A stretch of 32,919 nt of DNA from CAAFZY01 sp964410325 (GTDB lineage: Bacteria; Pseudomonadota; Alphaproteobacteria; RF32; CAG-239). Positions 14,675 to 23,063 of this stretch are shown in pieces. The DNA lies in the NCBI GenBank assembly GCA_964410325.1, contig CAYPFN010000016.1, positions 1-32,919 on the forward strand, written 5' to 3'. The position numbers and the translations under genes were made by a program. How positions within the stretch are numbered: the stretch's first letter is position 1; each line of letters begins with the position of its first letter. The notes under the pieces are model-generated. The model ran no database searches, had not been told where the DNA came from, and was given only the letters and a program-made list of their open reading frames with translations.

Positions 14675-14706
14675 ACCTCTTCATAAACGGTCATTTATGG
14701 AGAGGT
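14675..14706 (+). other. Hairpin in the leader of the acetylation operon
   Basis: A 13-bp stem (ACCTCTTCATAAA / TTTATGGAGAGGT, one G-U) with loop CGGTCA sits about 100 bases before the MBOAT gene. It is followed by a broken T-rich stretch (TGTTCGTTTCGTTT). It could be a weak terminator or attenuator, or a protein-binding operator. The rest of 14533-14809 contains no supported gene, only a 13-codon frame (14769-14810, MKIELIKLLIKDR) whose stop overlaps the MBOAT start as TAATG. Confidence 0.5.
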
Positions 14707-14809
14707 TGTTCGTTTCGTTTATAAGTACATCAGGTATGCAAACTAAACAGTTGTTTAAATTTAATAGCATGAAAATTGAATTAATAAAATTGCTCATAAA
14801 GGACAGATA

Positions 14810-16216
14810 ATGGTTTTTTCATCAACTCTATTTTTAACCTTTTTTTTACCGCTGGTTTTACTTTTTTATTTTATGGCGCAGGAACGTTTGCGCAATTATG
14901 TTCTTTTGGGGGCAAGCTTATTGTTTTATTCATGGGGTGAGCCGATTGGTACCGTGATAATGATATTATTGATTTTGGCCTCTTGGCTAATTGCAATCAA
15001 AATAGAGAAGATCAGCAAAGCATTATATAAAAACATATATCTAACCATCGGCATAGGCTTGAATCTAGCTGTACTGATTTTTTACAAATATTGGATGTTT
15101 TTATTGGGAAACGCTAATATCTTATTAGAAAATTTTAATTTTTCGCCGTTGCCTATTCCGCAAATAGCTTTACCTATCGGCATTTCTTTTTATATATTTC
15201 AAATAATATCATATTTAATAGATGTCTATCGGCGTGAGATAAAAGCTCAAGACAATTTCTTTTTATTAGCCACTTATATGTCATTATTTCCGCAACTGGT
15301 GGCTGGTCCGATTGTCAGATATCAGACAATTGAGGAAGATTTACAAAATCGTAAAACTTCTTTAGGCAATGTTTTTATAGGTTTGCGTCGTTTTGTAATA
15401 GGCCTGGCTAAAAAAGTTCTTATAGCTGATCAGGTTGCGGTTATTGCGGATGCCGTTTTTGATGTGCCGGCCACAAGGGTCCCCTGTGTTTTTGCTTGGT
15501 TTGGAGCACTGGCTTATGCTTTGCAAATATATTATGATTTCAGCGCTTATTCTGATATGGCAATTGGTTTAGGGCGCATATTTAATTTCCGTTTTCTTGA
15601 AAACTTTAACTATCCATATTCGGCGCGCAGTATTCAAGAGTTTTGGCGTCGTTGGCATATTTCACTTTCCAGCTGGTTTCGCGATTATTTGTATATACCG
15701 TTGGGCGGAAATAAAAAAGGTCGGATTCGGACATATCTAAATTGCTATATTGTTTTTGGTTTATGCGGTTTATGGCATGGTGCTAGTTGGAACTTTTTTC
15801 TCTGGGGTTTATATCACGGCACGGGTTTAACTATAGAAAAAATCGGTTTGGGAAACAAAGTGGCTAAATTACCTAAGCCTTTGGCAAATCTTTATGTTTG
15901 GTTTTTTGTGATTGTCGGCTGGGTTTTATTTCGTGCGGTTGATTTATCTCAAGCTCTGTCGCTCTTAAAAATTATGTTTTTTGGTAATTCTGCGGCGACA
16001 ACAGACAGTTTTTATTCGGCGGCTTTTTTCTTAACCTATAGCAATATCTGGCTTATGCTACTTAGCATTATTTTATCCTATCCGATTTTTGGCGGCAGAT
16101 ATGAAAAATTCAAATTTACCCCGCTTGAAACACTGCTGGTATTTATTCTTTTTATCATAGCATATGTTTTTGCCGTGACCAGTACTTTTTCACCATTTAT
16201 TTATTTTAGGTTTTAA
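14810..16216 (+). CDS. MBOAT-family O-acyltransferase (AlgI-like)
   Basis: This 468-residue integral membrane protein of the inner membrane passes acyl groups, usually acetyl, across the membrane for O-acetylation of a surface polysaccharide. About ten hydrophobic segments are visible. The family signatures are clear: PQLVAGPIVRY (about 161-171), YYDFSAYSDMAIGLGRIFNF (241-260), NFNYPYSARSIQEFWRRWHISL with His283, and the invariant catalytic His323 in GLWHGASWNFFLWGLYHG. The start follows AAAGGA, and a 13-codon upstream frame overlaps its ATG. The next gene starts two bases after its stop, forming an acceptor-donor pair as in alginate AlgI-AlgJ/X. No polysaccharide polymerase is nearby, so the substrate is unknown. 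Confidence 0.93.
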   Translation: MVFSSTLFLTFFLPLVLLFYFMAQERLRNYVLLGASLLFYSWGEPIGTVIMILLILASWLIAIKIEKISKALYKNIYLTIGIGLNLAVLIFYKYWMFLLGNANILLENFNFSPLPIPQIALPIGISFYIFQIISYLIDVYRREIKAQDNFFLLATYMSLFPQLVAGPIVRYQTIEEDLQNRKTSLGNVFIGLRRFVIGLAKKVLIADQVAVIADAVFDVPATRVPCVFAWFGALAYALQIYYDFSAYSDMAIGLGRIFNFRFLENFNYPYSARSIQEFWRRWHISLSSWFRDYLYIPLGGNKKGRIRTYLNCYIVFGLCGLWHGASWNFFLWGLYHGTGLTIEKIGLGNKVAKLPKPLANLYVWFFVIVGWVLFRAVDLSQALSLLKIMFFGNSAATTDSFYSAAFFLTYSNIWLMLLSIILSYPIFGGRYEKFKFTPLETLLVFILFIIAYVFAVTSTFSPFIYFRF

Positions 16217-16218
16217 TA

Positions 16219-18222
16219 ATGAAGAAAAACATTAAATTTTTAATTTTCTTAATCTTAATAATTATCCTAAACCCACTTTATATGTCTAAATCGGTTTATT
16301 ATGCCAAAGATATGCCTGGTATACTGGCGCGCGAAATAAGCGGAAACAGTGTGACAAACGCTCAACAATCCATCAATAATTACCTGACATACGGGCCTTA
16401 TGCCAAGTTAGCCGCTGGCGTTTATAAAATCAGCGTTTTTTACGAGCTTGCCGAAAACAGTGAAGCCTTTGTTGATGTGGCGACATCCGGCGGTAAAAAT
16501 ATTTTGGGAAAATATAATCTTTCCCAAACAACAAAAAAAATTAAAAAAAAGATTTTTTTAAAAAGTAGTGCCGAGGTCGAAGTAAGGACATATATAACAA
16601 AAGGACAATTGACGCTTCATAAAATTAAAATTTACGGCTTATCCGTGCCGTCGTTTTTACTATCTGTTGCCCTAATATGGCTATTGTTGCTTATATATGA
16701 GAAAAAAAATAGATATCGTGATATTTTTATCATTTTGCTTGTTGCTTGCTTTTCTATTCCTTTGGGAAGCATTATAGGCTTAAAAGAACACACCTTATTA
16801 TACGGGAGCGATCCCTTAACGGATTTGCCAAGTTTACAAGAACAATCTTATATCAAAAAAGATTTCCAAAAACAATTTGAAGCATGGTGGACAAGCCATT
16901 ATTTGTTTCGAAAAAAAGCGCTGAAATTAAAAAATCAGTTGTATGACTGGGCAAATTTCGGATTAATTCACAGCGGCTATTCTGGTAATGTTATTGAAGG
17001 AAAAGAGGAATATTTGTTTGAACGCGGTTACTTTAATTCTTTAAAACAACAATGTTCTTCTATTCCAGTTCAAAGCTTTACTAAAATAAAAAAGTTGAAG
17101 AAAGCGCTGGATGAAAACGGCATAGCAATGTATGTTATCTTGGCACCAAATAAGGCCTTAACTTATCAAGAATATTTGCCGGCCCGTTATCGTTATTTTT
17201 TAGGGGCGGATTGCAACTATTATAAAGCGGTGGAAACTGAGCTGCAAAAAATGGGCATAGCTGTTTATAATGCCCAAAATTTAGCTTTAGAAATTAAAAA
17301 TCAAGAAAAATATCCGCCTTTCTTCAAAACCGGCACACATTGGAATTTATATGCGGCAGGCCGCACTTTGCAAGATTCGTTTAAGTCATTTAATTTGCCG
17401 GATATAATTATGAGTGGCGTAGAAACGGCAGATATACCGTATTTTACGGAACGGGATATCGCCAATCTGCTTAATTTGATATTTCCTTATACGACGGAGG
17501 AAAAATTTGTGCAGCCGTTGTTGCAAAGTCAGGAACCCTTGCCGGGGAAAACAGCGCTTATCGGAAATTCTTTTTCCAATGAGTATAAAGTAAATATGTT
17601 AGCCGCCAAAGCCGTAACACAGGAAAGTTTGATACATATAGGCAATCCGCCTCTTTCAGATGCTCAAGCTCAACAAATAATGCAATGCAGGCGTATCTTT
17701 TTTGTTTATACGGATCTACCGTTTATTAATTCTCAAGATCAATTATATAAAAAAATAGATGTTTTGTTAAAAAATGCAGATAAAAATACCAAACACATAT
17801 TGTTTGCCGATAAAACGCAGAATATTTTTACATCAGGGTTGTCCCATCATGAAAAATGGGGAAGATGGAGCAATGGCAAAGAAGTGGCTATCAAACTGGA
17901 GGCGGATAAAGACGCTTCCGCCTATCAATTGAGTTTTAACGTAAAACCCTATATCAATATCAGACATCCGCGGCAGACGGTATTTGTTAAGGTAAACGGC
18001 AAAGAAGTTGCCCAATGGCATTTTGATATTGATAAAACGTCGCCGGATTTAACGCTGAATATTGATAAAGATAAACTGACGAAGGATGGTAAATTAGAGT
18101 TACATTTTACTGTTGCCGATCCTAAATCTCCTTATGAATTAGGCCTTAGTTCGGATAAACGTCTTCTCGGCTTAGGCTTTATTGAAATAACGTTAAAAGC
18201 ATTAAAAAAGCCGGCTGCATAA
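16219..18222 (+). CDS. AlgX/AlgJ-like SGNH O-acetyltransferase partner, large multi-domain form
   Basis: This 667-residue envelope protein works with the MBOAT protein before it. Order of parts: membrane anchor (about 6-22), beta-rich region (about 50-140), two further hydrophobic helices (145-160, 168-187), SGNH/AlgX-like domain (about 255-500) and C-terminal beta-sandwich-like region (about 540-660). In the SGNH domain I see MYVILAPNKALTYQEYLP. The catalytic dyad motif reads TGTHWN with His374, where AlgX/AlgJ usually have DTHW, so the Asp is Gly here. The nucleophile motif GNSFSN contains Ser451. The length exceeds AlgX (about 475) because of the extra N- and C-terminal domains. It is translationally tight with the MBOAT gene. 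Glycan binding by the flanking domains is inference. Confidence 0.82.
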   Translation: MKKNIKFLIFLILIIILNPLYMSKSVYYAKDMPGILAREISGNSVTNAQQSINNYLTYGPYAKLAAGVYKISVFYELAENSEAFVDVATSGGKNILGKYNLSQTTKKIKKKIFLKSSAEVEVRTYITKGQLTLHKIKIYGLSVPSFLLSVALIWLLLLIYEKKNRYRDIFIILLVACFSIPLGSIIGLKEHTLLYGSDPLTDLPSLQEQSYIKKDFQKQFEAWWTSHYLFRKKALKLKNQLYDWANFGLIHSGYSGNVIEGKEEYLFERGYFNSLKQQCSSIPVQSFTKIKKLKKALDENGIAMYVILAPNKALTYQEYLPARYRYFLGADCNYYKAVETELQKMGIAVYNAQNLALEIKNQEKYPPFFKTGTHWNLYAAGRTLQDSFKSFNLPDIIMSGVETADIPYFTERDIANLLNLIFPYTTEEKFVQPLLQSQEPLPGKTALIGNSFSNEYKVNMLAAKAVTQESLIHIGNPPLSDAQAQQIMQCRRIFFVYTDLPFINSQDQLYKKIDVLLKNADKNTKHILFADKTQNIFTSGLSHHEKWGRWSNGKEVAIKLEADKDASAYQLSFNVKPYINIRHPRQTVFVKVNGKEVAQWHFDIDKTSPDLTLNIDKDKLTKDGKLELHFTVADPKSPYELGLSSDKRLLGLGFIEITLKALKKPAA

Positions 18223-18234
18223 TCTGCCGGCGTT
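18210..18234 (+). terminator. Possible terminator of the acetylation operon
   Basis: The stem GCCGGC / GCCGGC (18210-18215, 18226-18231) spans the stop codon and is followed by GTTT only, so termination may be inefficient. Confidence 0.5.
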
Positions 18235-18239
18235 TATGA

Positions 18240-18375
18240 CCGGTCTTACAGAAAACCCCGAGTTTACTTAATGCTGAATGCTAAGGTATTGGAACAACAC
18301 CACTCCACGCAATAAGCGTGGTTAAACCGTTAGCTTAGTATCCTTAATAGAACCCTCAGTTTACAAAGGAATATC
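18240..18375. other. Structured intergenic segment between convergent genes
   Basis: This stretch between the acetylation operon and cysS has no open frame but shows organised sequence. A perfect hairpin CCACGC-AATAA-GCGTGG lies at 18305-18321, enclosed by a weak GCTAA/TTAGC pairing. The whole is flanked by an imperfect direct repeat (ACCCCGAGTTTAC near 18256 and ACCCTCAGTTTAC near 18350). It could be a small mobile-element scar or a structured 3' region. I cannot assign it to a known RNA family. Confidence 0.4.
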
Positions 18376-18394
18376 TATTTAATTTACAGAAAAG

Positions 18395-19774
18395 CTAAGC
18401 GCGTTTCCAAGTGGTACCGTCAGGACCGTCTTCCAAGACAATTCCTTTAGTTTTAAGTTCATCGCGGATTTTGTCAGCTGTTGCCCAGTCTTTATTTTTC
18501 TTAGCTTCAGAACGTGCCAGAATTTTGGCTTCAATTTCAGCGTCTTCATTGTCATTGACCCCGCCTTTAAACCAGATTTCTGGTTGTTGATATAACAGAC
18601 CGAGCAGTCCTGCACTGGCCAACAACTCACCTTTGAGGCGGGCTTTGTCGTCAGTTGTTTCAGCTTTGTTTAAATCACCGGCAATTTCATGCAAAACCGC
18701 CAAAGCCGCCGGTGTGTTCAAATCATCGGCCAAGGCACTCAAAACTTTTGTATTCGGCGCGCAAGACACGGCTTCAACATCGGATGTTTTCAAAAGCGCA
18801 TTATAGAACTTATCCAAAATCCCTTTGGCCTGTTCTAAACCGGCAAAAGTAAAATTAAACGGCTGATGATAATGCGTAGTTAAAAACAAGAGGCGCAAAG
18901 CTTCTGCCGGATATTTTGAAATAATTTCATCAACATTGTGAAAGTTTCCCAAAGATTTCGACATCTTAACGCCATCCACCATCAGCATACCGGCATGCAC
19001 CCAGTAATGGGCGAAATGCGTTCCCTCAAAGGCGCAGATTGATTGTGCGCATTCATTTTCATGATGCGGAAAAATCAAATCCGAACCGCCGCCGTGAATG
19101 TCAAAATCATTGCCTAAAAGTTTAGAACTCATTGCCGAGCATTCCAGATGCCAGCCCGGCCGTCCGTAGCCCCAGGGGCTGTCCCAACCGGGTTGATTAG
19201 TGTCAGAAGGCTTCCATAAAATAAAGTCTGCCGGATTCTTCTTATAATCCGCCACCTCGATTCGAGCACCGGCCAGCATTTCTTTCATAGAACGGCCGGA
19301 AAGAAAACCGTAATTGGGCATCGAGTCTACATCAAACAACACATGGCCTTGATTTTCATAGGCATGGCCGTTTTCAATAAGCCGTTTAACCAGCTCAATC
19401 ATTTCATTGATGTATTCAGTTGCCCGTGGCCGATAATTCGGCTCCAAAACATTAAGTTTGCCCATATCTTCCAAATACCACAGGTATGTTTGCTCAGTAA
19501 TTTCCCGAATAGATTTTCCGGTTTCTCTATGCTTGTTTAAAATCTTATCATCAACATCAGTAATGTTTGATACATAAGTAACATGTTCGCGTCCGTATAT
19601 TTGGCACAGCAAACGATACAAAACGTCAAAGACCACCGAGGTCTTAGCATTCCCCAAATGTGCCCGATCATAAACCGTTGGCCCGCAGACATACATCCGC
19701 ACGTTTTTTTCATCAAGCGGGATAAATTCGTCTTTACGTTGTTTCAAGGTGTTATGCAGGTAAACTTGCACCAT
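18395..19774 (-). CDS. cysS: Cysteinyl-tRNA synthetase
   Basis: CysS charges tRNA-Cys. It has 459 residues, normal for this class I enzyme. The HIGH-type motif is HLGN (39-42) and KMSKS is at 270-274. The zinc that selects cysteine is held by Cys30 (MYVCGPTVYD), Cys212 (WHLECSAM), His237 and Glu241 (FPHHENE), all present. The C-terminal anticodon-binding helix bundle ends in the usual LEDGPDGTTWKR. AAGGA precedes the ATG. It starts ten bases after the gltX stop, so the two synthetases are cotranscribed. Confidence 0.97.
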   Translation of the reverse strand: MVQVYLHNTLKQRKDEFIPLDEKNVRMYVCGPTVYDRAHLGNAKTSVVFDVLYRLLCQIYGREHVTYVSNITDVDDKILNKHRETGKSIREITEQTYLWYLEDMGKLNVLEPNYRPRATEYINEMIELVKRLIENGHAYENQGHVLFDVDSMPNYGFLSGRSMKEMLAGARIEVADYKKNPADFILWKPSDTNQPGWDSPWGYGRPGWHLECSAMSSKLLGNDFDIHGGGSDLIFPHHENECAQSICAFEGTHFAHYWVHAGMLMVDGVKMSKSLGNFHNVDEIISKYPAEALRLLFLTTHYHQPFNFTFAGLEQAKGILDKFYNALLKTSDVEAVSCAPNTKVLSALADDLNTPAALAVLHEIAGDLNKAETTDDKARLKGELLASAGLLGLLYQQPEIWFKGGVNDNEDAEIEAKILARSEAKKNKDWATADKIRDELKTKGIVLEDGPDGTTWKRA

Positions 19775-19784
19775 GATTTTTCCT

Positions 19785-21107
19785 TTATGCTTTTTGCCCT
19801 TGCAGGCGTTTTAAAGTTTTCTTATAACCGATGAGTGGCAGTAGCGCCTTCAGCTCTGGTCCGTTGTCTAATCCGGTTAGGGCTTTGCGCAGCGGATGGA
19901 ATAATTCCCGGCCTTTTTTCCCGGTTTTGATTTTTATTTCATTAACCCAATTCTCGAAAGTTTCTTCATTCCAAGGTTCGGCTGGCAATAGAATGGCGGC
20001 GTCGGTTGTCAATTTTTTATCTTCCATAACCGGTTCAATTTCAGCGTTGCAGATATCGTGCCACAATTCGGCATCCTCAACTTTAGTCAGGTTATGGCGG
20101 ATTTTAAGCCAGAAGTCTTCACTGTCTTTGATGCGTCCGCGAACATTTTCATAAGGTAAGTTATGAATATATTTTAAGTTAAAATGTCTTAATTCCTCTT
20201 CATCAAACTTTGGCTGAGCTCGGCCGATTTTAGAAAAATCCAGCGACTGCGCGAGTTCCGTCAAAGCATAAAAAGGCTCAATAGCTTCTGAAGTGCCAAG
20301 CTTGGCCAAAAAAGAGCAGATTGCCAGATTTTCCACGCCTTCTGCCCGCAGCTCTCTTACGCCGAGGCTACCCAAACGCTTAGAAAGCTTTCCTTCTTTA
20401 CCGGTCAAAAGCGGCAAATGAGCAAAGGTTGGAACGTTGCCACCGATTGCCTCAAACATCTGAATTTGTGAGGCCGTATTGGTAACATGATCTTCACCGC
20501 GGACAATGTGAGTGATGCCGAAATCACAATCGTCAATGACCGACGGCAGATGATAAAGAAAGCTTCCGTCTTCACGGATAACAATCGGGTCGCTTAAATT
20601 TTCTGCTTCATATTTTACCGTTCCGCGCACCACGTCTTGCCAGCCGATTTCGCCTTTGAGCAACTTAAAGCGATAATGCGGTTTACGGCCTTCGGCTTCA
20701 AAAGTGGCAATATCCTGTGCGGTATAATTTAAAGCTTGCCGGTCGTATATCGGTGGCAACCCTTTGGCAAAAGCGCGTTTGCGTTTAAACTCAAGCTCCT
20801 CAGGCGTTTCGTAACAAGCATAAATCCGCCCATCTTTTTTAAGTTTTTCCACAACTTCATTATAGCGCTCAAAACGAGCTGACTGCCGGGCTTCTTCATC
20901 CCAAACCAAACCAAGCCATTTTAGGCTTTCTCGCAAAGAATCTTCATATTCTTTTTTAGAACGCAAAAAATCAGTATCGTCAATGCGGAGCATAAATGTT
21001 CCGCCCATTTTTTTAGCCCACAGCCAATTAAACAAAGCCGTACGGGTGTTGCCGATATGCATATGTCCGGTCGGGCTCGGGGCAAATCTGACTTTAATAT
21101 TGCTCAT
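19785..21107 (-). CDS. gltX: Glutamyl-tRNA synthetase
   Basis: GltX charges tRNA-Glu and, in many Alphaproteobacteria, tRNA-Gln before amidation. The 440-residue class I enzyme begins VRFAPSPTGHMHIGNTRTAL, with the HIGH-type HIGN at 17-20. The KMSKS-equivalent KLSKR is at 240-244, and HIVRGEDHVTNTASQ lies between them. At 440 residues it is shorter than E. coli GltX (471), with a compact anticodon-binding part. Alphaproteobacteria often carry two gltX genes; I cannot say from this window which paralogue it is. It is the first gene of gltX-cysS. Confidence 0.95.
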   Translation of the reverse strand: MSNIKVRFAPSPTGHMHIGNTRTALFNWLWAKKMGGTFMLRIDDTDFLRSKKEYEDSLRESLKWLGLVWDEEARQSARFERYNEVVEKLKKDGRIYACYETPEELEFKRKRAFAKGLPPIYDRQALNYTAQDIATFEAEGRKPHYRFKLLKGEIGWQDVVRGTVKYEAENLSDPIVIREDGSFLYHLPSVIDDCDFGITHIVRGEDHVTNTASQIQMFEAIGGNVPTFAHLPLLTGKEGKLSKRLGSLGVRELRAEGVENLAICSFLAKLGTSEAIEPFYALTELAQSLDFSKIGRAQPKFDEEELRHFNLKYIHNLPYENVRGRIKDSEDFWLKIRHNLTKVEDAELWHDICNAEIEPVMEDKKLTTDAAILLPAEPWNEETFENWVNEIKIKTGKKGRELFHPLRKALTGLDNGPELKALLPLIGYKKTLKRLQGQKA

Positions 21108-21193
21108 AAACCATATCTTCCATTTTAAAACCGGCTTACATATTATAAGGCTTGTAATATAAATTCAACTCTAAAATTTATAAAAATTACTTG

Positions 21194-21853
21194 TCAGCGA
21201 AGAAGATTTTCCGCAACATTTCTTTCATTGGATACAGTCAGAGTTTCCAAATCCTCCAAAAACCAGGATATATCTTCATCGACATCTTTTAACATGGCGT
21301 AAAATCGGCTGCGATATGTTAAAAGTAGGCTACTTTCGCCAATTTTAAGGTCGATAATTTTAATTTTTTCCTGATTTTTTGTAACCTTAAATTCCAAGCC
21401 GATAGAATCAAAAACTTCAGAGGATAACTCCTCTGGTAATTTAACATAGCAGAAAACATCGGTATAGTCGCCGTTTATCCGTGCTGAGGTAATTGTAAAA
21501 TCAAGGTTGTCGGTACTGAAATTCAACGGATAATTTTTATAAAGGCTTAAAATATAACGCAAGAAAAGCTGAAGATAAAACTCCTTTTGGGATTCATCCA
21601 TTGTTCGCCAATATTTTCCGATGACGAAGCGCGCCAAATACTGAGTGTCGACATCTTCTTCAAACATCCGATCTAGTGCGGCATATTTTTGCTCCAAATC
21701 GGTGTTGCCGAGAGCTTCAATCAGTTTATGACCGGTAGTGTTTGCCCAATCAACAGCCTCGTTTTCTGGCACTGGTGTAGCGGCAGCGAGATGTATTATA
21801 CTTACAAACATAAAAACAGCTGTGATAAGTTGCAAAAAAATATTACTTTTCAT
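21194..21853 (-). CDS. mlaC: MlaC/Ttg2D-family periplasmic phospholipid-binding protein
   Basis: MlaC shuttles phospholipid between the outer-membrane MlaA complex and the inner-membrane MlaFEDB transporter. The 219-residue protein has a signal peptide (about 1-25, cleavage after AAA). The family pattern follows: ARFVIGKYWRTMDESQKEFYLQLF, then YTDVFCYVKLPEE and IKIIDLKIGESSLLLTYRSRF (typical IxDVxxEGxSLxxxxRxxF spacing). The C-terminus is somewhat longer than usual and acidic. AAGG lies about ten bases before the ATG. It stands alone, without mlaFEDB neighbours. It diverges from the binding-protein gene at 21901 with only 47 bases between. Confidence 0.85.
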   Translation of the reverse strand: MKSNIFLQLITAVFMFVSIIHLAAATPVPENEAVDWANTTGHKLIEALGNTDLEQKYAALDRMFEEDVDTQYLARFVIGKYWRTMDESQKEFYLQLFLRYILSLYKNYPLNFSTDNLDFTITSARINGDYTDVFCYVKLPEELSSEVFDSIGLEFKVTKNQEKIKIIDLKIGESSLLLTYRSRFYAMLKDVDEDISWFLEDLETLTVSNERNVAENLLR

Positions 21854-21900
21854 AAAAAATACCTTAACATGCTAAAGAGATATTTTTATAATAATGCATA

Positions 21901-22926
21901 ATGGTTAATAAAATGAAATTGAAATTAGGTTTAGCAATAATTTTTTCGGTTATAGGTGCTTTTTCGGCCAATGCTGTAGATGTTCATTTGCGGCCGATTT
22001 TAAATACGGATGTTATCCGCTGTGGCAGCGATTTAAGCGTTAAATCATATGCTTATAAAAAAGATGGCGAATGGAAAGGCTTTGATGCCGATATCTGTCG
22101 GGCGTTTGCGTGGGCAATATATGGCGACGGATCCAGATTTGAAATGGTTGATGTTCGTCCGCATAATGTCGGCCGCGCTTTAAAAGGTGGTTTAATAGAC
22201 GTCATGTTAAGTGGCGGCGTCTTTTCTGCTAATTTTGAAGGCAAACAGCAGGCGGAATCTATCGGACTTTTGTACTATGATCGCCAGAAATTTGCTGCCA
22301 AAGACATGCCAGAAGACGCCAAATCTATGGAAGATTTTAAAGGCAAACGGGTCTGTGTTTCAACCGATTCTGATTATTTGGAAAATTTAAAAGAATATAA
22401 TCGTAAATATAATCTTGATTTACAAATCTTACCGTTTAATTCTCCAGAAAAAGCTCGAAAAGCATTTTTCTTAAAACGTTGTGATTTAATAACCAGTCGG
22501 GGAATGCTTTTAGAAGGAATGCTTAAAGACAGTCCGGCCGCTGGCGTGGAGATTCTTCCCGAAGAGTTTGCCTATAAACCGGTTTATGCTTTTGTCAGCC
22601 AACAAAATAACCGTTTGCGCGTGGCGTTAAAATGGGCGCTTAATGCTTTGTATTTAACTGAAGAATTAGGTATTAATCAAAAAAACATTTCTATTTTAAT
22701 TGGCAATGAAGATATATCCACTCGCAATTTGCTAGGTGATGATGATTTGTTATGGCTGTCTCTGGGGCTAAAGCCGCAGTGGGTGCGCCAAGCTGTAGAA
22801 AACTTAGGTAACATGGGAGAGATTTATGAACGTAATTTAGGGGAAAATTCTCCGATAAAACTTAAACGAGGTGATGCCAATCTTATTAAAAATGGTGGTG
22901 TTGTTCATGCGAAAAAGTTTAGATGA
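21901..22926 (+). CDS. Orphan amino-acid ABC transporter substrate-binding protein (AapJ-like)
   Basis: This 341-residue periplasmic protein resembles the general L-amino-acid binding protein AapJ. A signal peptide covers about 1-24 (KLGLAIIFSVIGAFSANA). The mature part begins with the characteristic IRCGSDLSVKSYAYKKDGEWKGFDADICRAFAWAIYGD. SGGVFSANFE and GKRVCVSTDSD mark the second lobe, and NLGNMGEIYERNLG near the end is also AapJ-like. No permease or ATPase genes (aapQMP) lie next to it, so it either serves a transporter encoded elsewhere or has a different role. The Met at codon 5 (21913) is an alternative start; neither has a strong Shine-Dalgarno sequence. Confidence 0.85.
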   Translation: MVNKMKLKLGLAIIFSVIGAFSANAVDVHLRPILNTDVIRCGSDLSVKSYAYKKDGEWKGFDADICRAFAWAIYGDGSRFEMVDVRPHNVGRALKGGLIDVMLSGGVFSANFEGKQQAESIGLLYYDRQKFAAKDMPEDAKSMEDFKGKRVCVSTDSDYLENLKEYNRKYNLDLQILPFNSPEKARKAFFLKRCDLITSRGMLLEGMLKDSPAAGVEILPEEFAYKPVYAFVSQQNNRLRVALKWALNALYLTEELGINQKNISILIGNEDISTRNLLGDDDLLWLSLGLKPQWVRQAVENLGNMGEIYERNLGENSPIKLKRGDANLIKNGGVVHAKKFR

Positions 22927-23019
22927 TTGGGGTTTAATTTGTAATGATATAACCATCGGTGTTGATGCAAGATAGGCATTAAAATGGTAAATAACATTAT
23001 CCGTTTAAGAATATAAAAC

Positions 23020-23050
23020 AAAGAAAGGGAGCTTAAGCTCCCTTTCTTTT
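23020..23050. terminator. Bidirectional terminator between convergent genes
   Basis: A perfect palindrome (AAAGAAAGGGAGC TTAA GCTCCCTTTCTTT) with A/T runs on both sides serves the binding-protein gene and the outer-membrane protein gene. Confidence 0.92.
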
Positions 23051-23063
23051 GAAAAAATTTTAT

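Noticed and set aside
18240..18375. tmRNA, SRP RNA or T-box leader for cysS
   Set aside because: No tag-peptide frame, no GGUC/GGAA SRP loop, and the segment lies downstream of cysS, not upstream. No known motif fits.
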